NCBI GenBank assembly: GCA_902489185.1
Contig: CABTZC010000077.1
Coordinates: 1 to 8,574 of the forward strand
Reading direction: 5' to 3'
Source of the DNA: an uncultured Brevibacterium sp.
GTDB taxonomy: Bacteria > Actinomycetota > Actinomycetes > Actinomycetales > Brevibacteriaceae
Length of the DNA stretch: 8,574 nucleotides
Positions 1-6,226 of this stretch are shown here, one piece after another. Below the pieces are notes generated by a model. The model was not told the DNA's origin and made no database searches. It worked only from the letters and a program-made list of their open reading frames with translations. Position 1 is the first letter of the stretch. Every line of letters begins with the position of its first letter. Made by a program: the position numbers and the translations under genes.

Positions 1-428
1 AGGGTGCCATGGTTCCCGCGGCGACCGCCACCGGTGGCACAGAAATGCGCCCCACCCTGATCTCCGAAGTTCGCAATGCGCGCACATTAAAACCCATTGA
101 CAAGCCGCGTCCACGCGAATACTCGCGCCCCATCTCCAAGGACACGGCACGCCAACTTTCCGACATGATGGTCGACGTCGTGGAGAAGGGAACTGGAACG
201 GCCGCATCAATCCCGGGCGTCAAGGTCGCCGGTAAAACCGGAACGGCGCAGCACGCGCAAGGAGCGGCACCACACGCGTGGTTCACTGGCTTTGCTCCAG
301 CGGATGATCCTCAGGTAGCCGTCGCGGTTGTCGTAGAATCCGGTGGAAACGCAGGGAATCAAGCGTCCGGTGGTCGAGTAGCGGGACCGATTGCGAAGAA
401 AATTATGGAAGCGGTGATCAACGAATGA
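1..428 (+). CDS. pbpA: Penicillin-binding protein, C-terminal part (class B transpeptidase, 5' end outside window)
   Basis: This is the 3' end of a gene that begins before the window. The frame is open from base 3, and the ATG at base 9 is internal, not the start. About 141 residues are visible. They include the third active-site motif of penicillin-binding transpeptidases, KTGTAQ (codons from base 234), preceded by the usual VAG, and further on a typical AWFTGFAP stretch that follows this motif in class B PBPs. The Ser-x-x-Lys and Ser-x-Asn motifs lie upstream, outside the window. The family cross-links peptidoglycan stem peptides on the outer face of the membrane. Its position directly before pknA and pknB matches PbpA of the actinobacterial rodA-pbpA-pknA-pknB cluster. 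The stop overlaps the pknA start in an ATGA, so the two are probably translationally coupled. PbpA rather than another class B PBP is inferred from this context. Confidence 0.93.
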   Translation, partial: GAMVPAATATGGTEMRPTLISEVRNARTLKPIDKPRPREYSRPISKDTARQLSDMMVDVVEKGTGTAASIPGVKVAGKTGTAQHAQGAAPHAWFTGFAPADDPQVAVAVVVESGGNAGNQASGGRVAGPIAKKIMEAVINE

Positions 429-2050
429 GGCCTCAAAAGGGAACTCGTCTGGGTAACAGGTACGAGCTCACCGGGCGAATCGCCGTCGGTGGAATGGGCG
501 AAGTCTGGCGTGGTAAAGACACCGTGCTTGACCGTGAAGTCGCCGCCAAGATCATGAAAGAGGAGTACCGGTCCGAACCGGGCTTCCTGGCACGCTTTAA
601 GTCCGAAGCACGCTCCATGGGCTCAGTTTCCCACCCCGGAATCGCTGCTGTTTACGACTACGGCGAGGAAGATGGTGCACCGTACCTTGTCATGGAGTTC
701 GTTCCGGGTGAAGCGCTCTCCACAATCCTGGAACGCAACGGAGGTCTACCCGAAGGCGACGCTCTGGAAATCGTGGCGCAGGCTGCCGAAGCTCTCTACG
801 CCGCCCACAATGCTGGGGTTGTTCACCGCGACATTAAACCAGGCAACCTCCTCATCACGCCTGACTTTAAAGTCAAGATCACCGACTTTGGGATCGCGCG
901 CGTAGCCGACCAAGCGCCACTGACCAAGACCGGGCAAGTCATGGGCACAGCCCAATACCTTGCCCCAGAACAGGCCACCGGTAAAGGTTCCCGCCCACAG
1001 TCTGACCTGTACTCGCTAGGTGTCATCCTCTACGAAGCCCTAGCCGGAGTGCGCCCATTTACGGGCGAATCACAGGTTGAAATCGCGATCGCGCAGGTCA
1101 ACCGCAAACCCCCGCCCCTTCCACAGTCAGTGTCGGAGCCCGTGCGCCGGCTCGTCGACGCGACTCTGTCCAAGAAACCAGAAGGACGTCCAGAAAACGG
1201 TAAAGCCCTAGCAACTGCAGCACGCGCCCTCATCGCCGGTGACGTAGCTGCAGCAGAAGCTGCCGTTCCACAAATGAACCCGCGCCCAGAAACGGCCTCG
1301 GAAGCGGTCACCCGGGTGTTCAACCAACCCGCACCCACCCAATCCACCCAGGTTCTCCCCCAAACCGCGGTCAACCCGGTGGTAGAAGACCCTGAGGCAA
1401 CGACCTCGGACGCGGAAAAACCCCAGAAAAAATCCAAAGGTGCGGCAATTGCCATTGTCATCCTGTCCATCCTGGCAATTGCAGCGATTGCATGGGCCGT
1501 ATGGCAGTTCGCAAAAACCGACGAAGAACCTCAACCAGGTGCCACTGCAACAGCCACACCCACTGAAGAAACCACAACCGTCACCATTGACCCTGACGAC
1601 TACGTGGGACAAACCGCGACAACCGCAGAACGCAACCTCGAAAACCTAGGGCTCAAAGTCAAACACGTCGACGTGGAATCCTCACAGCCAGCCGGCCGCG
1701 TGGTCAACGTGCGCGAAGGCAACCAGGGATACACATTCGAAGAAGGCGACACCGTCACCATCGAAGTTTCCACCGGCCCCAGCGAACCGGAGCCCCAGCC
1801 CGAACCCACTCAGGAACAGAAACCCGAACCCACCCAAGACGCGCCCGACGAAGGTGAAGACGAAGGCGAGGACACCTCGGGCGACGACACTGAAAGTGGC
1901 GAGGTTGACGACACCGAATCCAACGGAAACCAAGGCGACTCCGGCCCCGGCAACGGAAACGGGAACGGTAATGGAAACGGAAACGGGAACGACAACCCTG
2001 GCGGCCAAAACAAAGCGCCCAAACCTGAAAAGACAGCAGGTGGGAACTAG
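425..2050 (+). CDS. pknA: Ser/Thr protein kinase PknA-like, membrane-anchored, with one PASTA domain
   Basis: A 541-residue Hanks-type kinase. The kinase domain covers about residues 12-270: ATP loop AVGGMGEV (20-27), Lys42, HRDIKPGN (134-141, catalytic Asp136), DFG (154-156), activation-loop threonines Thr167, Thr169 and Thr175, and APE (180-182). Ala20 replaces the first loop glycine, which as I recall is usual in actinobacterial PknA. A Thr/Pro-rich juxtamembrane segment (about 283-335) carries TRVF and TQVL motifs that resemble those in the downstream kinase. A basic patch (KKSK) leads into one membrane helix (about 340-363). Outside the membrane lies one PASTA domain (about 389-452), then an acidic, Pro-rich and Gly-Asn tail (453-541). 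Mycobacterial PknA lacks a PASTA domain, so this is a longer version. The ATG overlaps the pbpA stop (ATGA). The kinase would phosphorylate division and wall-synthesis proteins. The assignment to PknA rests on order and on the Ala20 loop. Confidence 0.95.
   Translation: MRPQKGTRLGNRYELTGRIAVGGMGEVWRGKDTVLDREVAAKIMKEEYRSEPGFLARFKSEARSMGSVSHPGIAAVYDYGEEDGAPYLVMEFVPGEALSTILERNGGLPEGDALEIVAQAAEALYAAHNAGVVHRDIKPGNLLITPDFKVKITDFGIARVADQAPLTKTGQVMGTAQYLAPEQATGKGSRPQSDLYSLGVILYEALAGVRPFTGESQVEIAIAQVNRKPPPLPQSVSEPVRRLVDATLSKKPEGRPENGKALATAARALIAGDVAAAEAAVPQMNPRPETASEAVTRVFNQPAPTQSTQVLPQTAVNPVVEDPEATTSDAEKPQKKSKGAAIAIVILSILAIAAIAWAVWQFAKTDEEPQPGATATATPTEETTTVTIDPDDYVGQTATTAERNLENLGLKVKHVDVESSQPAGRVVNVREGNQGYTFEEGDTVTIEVSTGPSEPEPQPEPTQEQKPEPTQDAPDEGEDEGEDTSGDDTESGEVDDTESNGNQGDSGPGNGNGNGNGNGNGNDNPGGQNKAPKPEKTAGGN
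1949..1990 (+). repeat. Hexanucleotide tract coding for seven Gly-Asn pairs in PknA
   Basis: Seven tandem copies of the pattern GGN-AAY encode residues 509-522 of the PknA extracytoplasmic tail as (Gly-Asn)7. The wobble base varies between copies (GGC, GGA, GGG, GGT; AAC, AAT), so the array is not perfect. A change in copy number would keep the reading frame. Low-complexity tails of this kind are flexible, and no function is evident. Confidence 0.85.
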
Positions 2051-2117
2051 GCGTGGTCAACAGGCAAAACGTGTACGAGCGTGACACAGTAAAGTTGAAC
2101 ATTCACAAAGCTAGGTT

Positions 2118-2123
2118 AGGAGG
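2118..2123 (+). promoter_or_regulatory. Ribosome binding site of pknB
   Basis: AGGAGG, five bases before the ATG at 2129, is a full match to the anti-Shine-Dalgarno core and fixes the pknB start. It lies in the 78-bp gap between pknA and pknB. I see no convincing -35/-10 pair in that gap: TTGAAC at 2095-2100 has no properly spaced partner. The gap may therefore be only a leader within a pbpA-pknA-pknB transcript. Confidence 0.85.
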
Positions 2124-2128
2124 TCAGC

Positions 2129-3991
2129 ATGAGCGCGGCGCGAATCTTGTCGGGTAGATATGAGATTAAAGAGCTACTCGGCCGTGGAGGCATGGCAGAA
2201 GTGCACGCTGGGTGGGACACCCGGCTGGGTCGCCGTGTCGCAATCAAACTGCTACGCTCCGACCTGGCACGTGACCCGTCATTCCACGAACGCATCAAAC
2301 GGGAAGCACAGTCAGCGGCCCGTCTGAACCACCCGGGAATTGTGGGGGTCTACGACTCCGGCGAAGAAACCTTCACGGAAAGCGGTGGCGGGGAAGTTCA
2401 AGTCCCCTTTATCGTCATGGAGTTTGTCGAAGGGCAGACCCTCCGCGAAGTCATCACACAGCACGGTCCGCTTACGACCCAGGAATCGCTTGACGTGGTC
2501 GCTGGGATATTGGCACCACTGGACTACTCCCACCGCAAGGGAATCGTCCACCGCGACATTAAACCCGCTAACGTCATGCTCACCCCTGAAGGCGACATCA
2601 AGGTCATGGACTTTGGGATTGCGCGTGCACTGGAGGACACCAGTTCGCTGACTCAGACCCAATCGGTCGTGGGGACTGCGCAATACCTGTCACCTGAACA
2701 AGCAAAGGGTGAAGTGGTCGATGCGCGGTCTGACCTGTATTCAACTGCGTGTGTTCTATACGAACTCCTCACCGGGCGGCCACCGTTTGTGGGCGATTCA
2801 CAGCTGGCAGTTGCGTATCAGCACGTTGGGGAAACACCCAAGGCGCCGTCTGAGCTCAACCACAACTTGAACCCGGCTGTCGACCGTCTGGTCATGCACG
2901 CGCTTCAAAAAGATCGCGACGCGCGATACCAAGACGCGTTCACGTTCCGTGAAGATGTTCTGTGCGCCCGTGACGGCCGCCCCATGAGCATCGACAGCGA
3001 AGCAACCACCCAGGTCATGAACCAACCGTACGCTCAAGAAACAGCTACGCGCGTCATGACCACGCCAGCTGAACACCAGCCGGAGTACGTTTCCCAGGCG
3101 GGAACAGAGCCAGGAATCATGACCTCGGCGGTGGCAACCGTGAAAGAGGAACAGCCGGACCCTGAGCGCGACCGCAAACGCCGCGGGCTCATGTGGACGG
3201 GCATCGCCATGATCGTTTTGGTACTCGCCGGTCTGGCGTTCTGGGTGTACCAAACGTCGAAACCGCCAGAGATCGTGACCGTGCAACTGGCCGATCTTTC
3301 TGACAAGTCGGTTGAAGAAGCCAAAACGTACCTCCAACAAAACAACCTGGTGGCCGAAGAAGAAGAGGTCGCCGACAACGACATAAAAGAAGGCAACGTT
3401 GTCAGCACCGATCCTGGCCCAGGTACCGAGGTGCCCGAAGGCGAAACAGTGGTTCTCAAGGTCTCAACCGGCCCCGAGGACGTGAAGGTACCTGACCTTA
3501 AGGGTATGAGCGAGGCTCAAGCCCGGCAGGAACTCGAAAAAGCCGGCCTGAATGCCGGGTCCAACATTGAAGAAAACTCGCCTGATAAAGACAAGGGCAC
3601 GGTCCTCAAATCTAAACCCAAGAAGGGTTCCACCGTGAAGGCTGGCTCCACCGTGGACCTAGTGCTATCCAGCGGAAAGGTCGAAGTGCCTGATGTGATC
3701 GGCATGACGAAGAACGACGCGTGTGAAGCACTTGAAGGCAAGAAGACGCAACTGACGTGTGAAGTCAAAGAAGTCGAAACAAAAGACCACCCTGAAGGTG
3801 AAGTGTTTGAACAGTCGCTGCAAGGTGGATCCACAGCCGATCAGCACTCGACGGTGACGATTCGTGTCGCCAAGGCTCCACCCCCGCCACCGTCACCGTC
3901 ACCAGAGCCGGCACCAGAACCGTCACGCCCGCCGTTCTTCCCGCCGGTACCGTCGGAAAACGACGTGCAGCAAACGATTCCGTTTGAGTAG
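2129..3991 (+). CDS. pknB: Ser/Thr protein kinase PknB, membrane-anchored, with three PASTA domains
   Basis: A 620-residue Hanks-type kinase. The kinase domain covers about residues 11-277: glycine loop LGRGGMAEV (17-25), Lys40, HRDIKPAN (141-148, catalytic Asp143), DFG (161-163), an activation loop with Thr175 and Thr177 in the SLTQT context that matches the two autophosphorylated threonines of M. tuberculosis PknB, and SPE (188-190). A juxtamembrane linker (about 281-352) has TQVM and TRVM motifs and ends in RDRKRRG. One membrane helix follows (about 354-374). Outside are three PASTA domains (about 384-448, 449-516 and 517-582) and a Pro-rich tail. The first PASTA is divergent (VQLADL in place of a VPDLxG start). 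The third has two cysteines, Cys532 and Cys544. M. tuberculosis PknB has four PASTA units. The PASTA units are expected to bind muropeptides or lipid II. The start has a strong ribosome binding site. The gene is convergent with trpG across a long hairpin. Confidence 0.97.
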   Translation: MSAARILSGRYEIKELLGRGGMAEVHAGWDTRLGRRVAIKLLRSDLARDPSFHERIKREAQSAARLNHPGIVGVYDSGEETFTESGGGEVQVPFIVMEFVEGQTLREVITQHGPLTTQESLDVVAGILAPLDYSHRKGIVHRDIKPANVMLTPEGDIKVMDFGIARALEDTSSLTQTQSVVGTAQYLSPEQAKGEVVDARSDLYSTACVLYELLTGRPPFVGDSQLAVAYQHVGETPKAPSELNHNLNPAVDRLVMHALQKDRDARYQDAFTFREDVLCARDGRPMSIDSEATTQVMNQPYAQETATRVMTTPAEHQPEYVSQAGTEPGIMTSAVATVKEEQPDPERDRKRRGLMWTGIAMIVLVLAGLAFWVYQTSKPPEIVTVQLADLSDKSVEEAKTYLQQNNLVAEEEEVADNDIKEGNVVSTDPGPGTEVPEGETVVLKVSTGPEDVKVPDLKGMSEAQARQELEKAGLNAGSNIEENSPDKDKGTVLKSKPKKGSTVKAGSTVDLVLSSGKVEVPDVIGMTKNDACEALEGKKTQLTCEVKEVETKDHPEGEVFEQSLQGGSTADQHSTVTIRVAKAPPPPPSPSPEPAPEPSRPPFFPPVPSENDVQQTIPFE

Positions 3992-4028
3992 GGGTTGCCA
4001 CTAGAGGCGGTCTAGATCAGGCGACACG

Positions 4029-4083
4029 GCGCAAAGTGAGCAAACCTGCGCGGATTTTCCGCGCAGGTTTGCTCACTTTGCGC
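4029..4083. terminator. 26-bp perfect inverted repeat, probable bidirectional terminator
   Basis: The left arm 4029-4054 and right arm 4058-4083 are perfect reverse complements around a 3-base TTT centre. The hairpin sits between the convergent pknB (stop at 3991) and trpG, whose TAA begins directly beside the right arm. Neither side has a strong T tract (on the + strand only CTTATTTGTT follows). Terminators without a U tract are reported in actinobacteria. The position and symmetry suit termination from both directions. A dispersed repeat element remains an alternative. Confidence 0.8.
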
Positions 4084-4734
4084 TTATTTGTTCAGCGATG
4101 CGCTTGCCACGGGTGACCTGCCCGTAGCCTTGGCAGGAGCGTCTTCAAGCCCGCACCGGGCCAAGAAGTTCCCCACCATGAGATACCCGTCTTCCGTGCG
4201 GACAGACTCTGGGTGGAACTGCACTCCGGCCAATGGTGCATGGCGGTGCTCGATCGCCATGATGACACCGTCCTCGGTGTGCGCAGTCACCTCGAAAACA
4301 TCGGCCGGAAGGGTGCTGTCAACAATCGCCAAAGAGTGGTACCGGGTCGCAGTCAACGGGTTCCTGCAGCCGGCAAAAATGCCTGACCCATTGTGCCGAA
4401 CAAGCGATGTCTTCCCATGCATCAGAACAGGTGAGTGTGCGACGGTAGCCCCGAACACCTCGGCCAGAGCCTGATGCCCCAGACACACACCAAACATAGG
4501 CAGCGCGTGGGCCTCACACCAGCGGATCACCTGCGGGCACACACCCGACTCTGCGGGCGTGCCCGGGCCAGGCGACACCAAAACCCCGTCGAACTGGGGC
4601 AGGTAGTCATCCAGCTGATCGACGCTCATGTGGTCATTGCGGATGACCGTGGTCTCAGCTCCCAACTCCTGCACGTACCCCACAAGCGTGTACACAAAAC
4701 TGTCGTAGTTATCGATCACCAAAATGCGGGTCAT
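4084..4734 (-). CDS. trpG: Class I glutamine amidotransferase, anthranilate / aminodeoxychorismate synthase component II
   Basis: A 216-residue glutamine amidotransferase of the TrpG/PabA type, which frees ammonia from glutamine for the synthase partner (TrpE or PabB) in tryptophan or folate synthesis. The start matches the family (ILVIDNYDSFVYTL, residues 4-17). The oxyanion region is SPGPGTP (54-60), the nucleophile is Cys84 in GVCLGHQ (82-88), and His174 and Glu176 (FHPES) complete the triad. About 25 residues after the core are Ala/Ser-rich and not conserved. No trpE or pabB is in the window, so the gene is an orphan subunit here and may serve both enzymes, as has been suggested for single TrpG/PabA genes elsewhere. 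The ATG overlaps the preceding TGA (ATGA), with a weak AGGG eight bases upstream, so coupling to the upstream membrane gene is likely. This position next to pknB is conserved in actinobacteria (Rv0013 in M. tuberculosis). The name trpG follows that convention, and pabA would be equally defensible. Confidence 0.95.
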   Translation of the reverse strand: MTRILVIDNYDSFVYTLVGYVQELGAETTVIRNDHMSVDQLDDYLPQFDGVLVSPGPGTPAESGVCPQVIRWCEAHALPMFGVCLGHQALAEVFGATVAHSPVLMHGKTSLVRHNGSGIFAGCRNPLTATRYHSLAIVDSTLPADVFEVTAHTEDGVIMAIEHRHAPLAGVQFHPESVRTEDGYLMVGNFLARCGLEDAPAKATGRSPVASASLNK

Positions 4735-4931
4735 GACAGCATCCCTGTCAGGTCCTGAACCGGAGCGAACGCGCCTTCTTCAACCGTGGCGTCGTTAAAC
4801 GGCATATACGGTGCAATCACGGGAAACACGTACTGCATGAGCACAAACACGATTCCAGCAATCAGAATCAGCGAAATCAAGGTTTTCACAAACCAGTTGC
4901 CTGGCAGAATCCGCCATATCAGTTCATACAT
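4731..4931 (-). CDS. Small single-pass membrane protein between sortase and trpG
   Basis: A 66-residue protein with a short N-terminal segment (MYELIWRILPGN), one strong membrane helix (about 15-38), the motif FPVIAPYMPFND (36-47) just after it, and a short acidic tail. From memory, proteins with a LPG...FPW(V/I)AP.MPFND pattern sit beside class E sortase and trpG genes in other actinobacteria, always as conserved proteins of unknown function. I cannot confirm that here. I chose the ATG at 4931 because GGAGG lies six bases upstream. The GTG three bases earlier would be only three bases from it. The start shares one base with the sortase stop (TGATG), and the stop overlaps the trpG ATG, so the gene is locked into one translation unit with both neighbours. 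A role alongside the sortase at the membrane is a guess from position only. Confidence 0.85.
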   Translation of the reverse strand: MYELIWRILPGNWFVKTLISLILIAGIVFVLMQYVFPVIAPYMPFNDATVEEGAFAPVQDLTGMLS

Positions 4932-6040
4932 CACTGGCCTCCAGCCTTCTTGAACGCCGCAGAATCCTTAATGACATCGGGTGGTCCGTCGGCCGCGGGA
5001 CGCCATTCGGTGAGCTCAGCGTAAATCACGTAGCGTTCACGCGCCGAGAACATGGGGTTGCACGCCGTCAACGTCATGAGTCGTTCCTTACCCTTGTAGT
5101 CCGGGAACGCGGGAACTGGAGCAAGCACCTCGGTCTGATCAGGCAAGATGATTTCAAAGTTACGCATGGTGTACGTGTAGAAACCTTCTTGAGTCTGAAT
5201 CACCACGGGGTCGCCGGGGCGCATTTCAGCAATGAGGTTCAGGGGCTTTCCGTACGTCACTCGGTGCCCGGCCATGGCAAAGTTGCCCACTTCACCGGGG
5301 CGTGCACTCGACGGGTAGTGGCCCATCCCCATCCGGTTCAGGACGGGTTCGAGTTGCACACCTTCAGCAATGGTGCGGTAGTAGTCGTCGCCAAACCGTG
5401 GCACGTACATGATCCCGAACGCCTTGTTCTCTTCAGGTGTCTGAGCAACAACAGGTGTATCCGGGTCCTCTGGGGTTTTGTCCCGGGGATTGTCTTTCCA
5501 CTGGGTGACCAGGGTCGATGCGAGGTTTTCGTTGTCGCGGTTGGCTTCGATGTCGGTCCACCACAGCTGCCACACCACGAACAGAATCATGATGAGCCCG
5601 GCGGTGATGCACAGTTCACCGAACGTGCGGATCGTTCCGCGCACAACGCCCAACGGCTGGCGTTCGGGTTTCTGGTTCTGTGTGCGTTTTTGGGCGCGGG
5701 TCTCAGCCTGTTCTTGGGCGCGCTTTTCAGCGCGGGTGGGGAGGGGTTGGTCCTGCACGCGCGGTTGGACTGCGGTTTGGGCTATGGGTTCTGCGCCCGA
5801 GGTGCCACCGGGTTCTGCAGGTCGGATGAACGGCCGCGAGGCAGCTGGCGCCTGGTACGCCATCTGTGGGAGCGTCACCGGAGTGAACTGCTCGGTTGGC
5901 TGATCGTGCGTGGGTGTTGCCGAATCGTACACTGGCATTTGGACGGTAGCGTCGGAGTGTGACGCTTGGCGGGCCTGTTCGGCTTCTGCTCGGGCACGCT
6001 CCATCTCGCGACGTTCCCTGCGGGTTCTGGGCTGTTCCAC
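4931..6040 (-). CDS. Class E sortase with long cytoplasmic N-terminal extension
   Basis: A 369-residue membrane-bound transpeptidase. Residues 1 to about 138 are polar and cytoplasmic, with a dense Arg/Glu stretch at the start (RTRRERREMERARAEAEQ), a Pro/Thr/Gln-rich middle and a second charged stretch (about 102-126). One membrane helix follows (about 144-161), then the catalytic domain. FGIMYVPRFGDDY (about 208-220) is a class E hallmark. The catalytic residues are His259 (AGHR), Cys327 (TLTAC) and Arg336, nine residues after the cysteine as in Streptomyces SrtE1. Class E enzymes cut LAXTG-type sorting signals and attach the protein to peptidoglycan. No substrate with a sorting signal is seen in the window. 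I chose the GTG at 6040 because GGTGAGG sits five bases upstream. The GTG at 6046 overlaps that site and would add two residues. First gene of a three-gene - strand unit. Confidence 0.93.
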   Translation of the reverse strand: MEQPRTRRERREMERARAEAEQARQASHSDATVQMPVYDSATPTHDQPTEQFTPVTLPQMAYQAPAASRPFIRPAEPGGTSGAEPIAQTAVQPRVQDQPLPTRAEKRAQEQAETRAQKRTQNQKPERQPLGVVRGTIRTFGELCITAGLIMILFVVWQLWWTDIEANRDNENLASTLVTQWKDNPRDKTPEDPDTPVVAQTPEENKAFGIMYVPRFGDDYYRTIAEGVQLEPVLNRMGMGHYPSSARPGEVGNFAMAGHRVTYGKPLNLIAEMRPGDPVVIQTQEGFYTYTMRNFEIILPDQTEVLAPVPAFPDYKGKERLMTLTACNPMFSARERYVIYAELTEWRPAADGPPDVIKDSAAFKKAGGQ

Positions 6041-6045
6041 GAACA

Positions 6046-6052
6046 CCTCACC
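6046..6052 (-). promoter_or_regulatory. Ribosome binding site deciding the sortase start
   Basis: Read on the minus strand, GGTGAGG is followed by TGTTC and then GTG (6040-6038), a normal five-base spacing. The alternative in-frame GTG at 6046-6044 overlaps this site and has only a weak AGG nine bases upstream. No other in-frame start exists before the in-frame TAA at 6079-6077. Confidence 0.6.
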
Positions 6053-6226
6053 ATGCCTGTGTTCGGCATTTCTTGTTTAGACGATCAAACGAAGACCCGG
6101 CATGTCTCACACACCGAGTTTCTCCCCATATATATTACGGTCTACTCTAAGAAGTCGGTGTAAACATGCGGTAATTCGACTCGTAGCAAGTACAATCTTT
6201 GAGGACTTAACGAAAAGAGGAGAATC
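6053..6226. promoter_or_regulatory. Divergent intergenic region between sortase and crgA
   Basis: This gap must contain promoters for both directions. It has an AT-rich core (6128-6137, ATATATATTA), which read on the minus strand includes TAATAT, a possible -10 for the sortase unit. On the plus strand TACAAT (6191-6196) is a fair -10 for crgA, but no good -35 stands 16-18 bases before it. Two inverted blocks flank the core: GCATGT (6100-6105) pairs with ACATGC (6164-6169), and ACACCGA (6111-6117) pairs with TCGGTGT (6155-6161). Together they form an imperfect dyad around the AT-rich centre that could be an operator. AGAGGAG (6216-6222), four bases before the GTG at 6227, is the crgA ribosome binding site. 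Confidence 0.45.

Noticed and set aside
482..510. Missing first glycine in the PknA ATP loop (Ala20), suggesting a pseudokinase
   Set aside because: Lys42, HRD, DFG and APE are all intact, and to my knowledge actinobacterial PknA normally has Ile-Ala-x-Gly-Gly-Met-Gly here.
1030..1470. Open frames on the minus strand opposite pknA
   Set aside because: They lie inside a clear kinase gene, have no recognisable domain and arise from codon bias in GC-rich DNA.
1949..1990. CRISPR-like array in the repeated hexamers
   Set aside because: The units are six bases with no spacers and are in frame within a coding sequence.
1682..2102. Minus-strand frames opposite the PknA tail with Val/Phe- or Pro-rich products
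   Set aside because: Their repetitive make-up is the mirror of the Gly-Asn and Glu/Asp-rich coding sequence.
2051..2128. Promoter for pknB in the pknA-pknB gap
   Set aside because: TTGAAC and GTGACA look like -35 boxes, but no properly spaced -10 box follows, so I do not report a promoter.
2798..3340. 180-codon open frame on the minus strand opposite pknB
   Set aside because: Shadow of the PknB kinase/linker region. No domain signature, and the sense frame is strongly conserved.
3992..4083. Insertion sequence end or attachment site at the long palindrome
   Set aside because: There is no transposase or integrase gene, no target duplication and no tRNA nearby. The place between two convergent 3' ends fits a terminator better.
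5189..5962. 257-codon open frame on the plus strand opposite the sortase gene
   Set aside because: The opposite strand encodes an intact class E sortase with all catalytic residues. The antisense product is rich in His/Gly/Arg with no recognisable fold.
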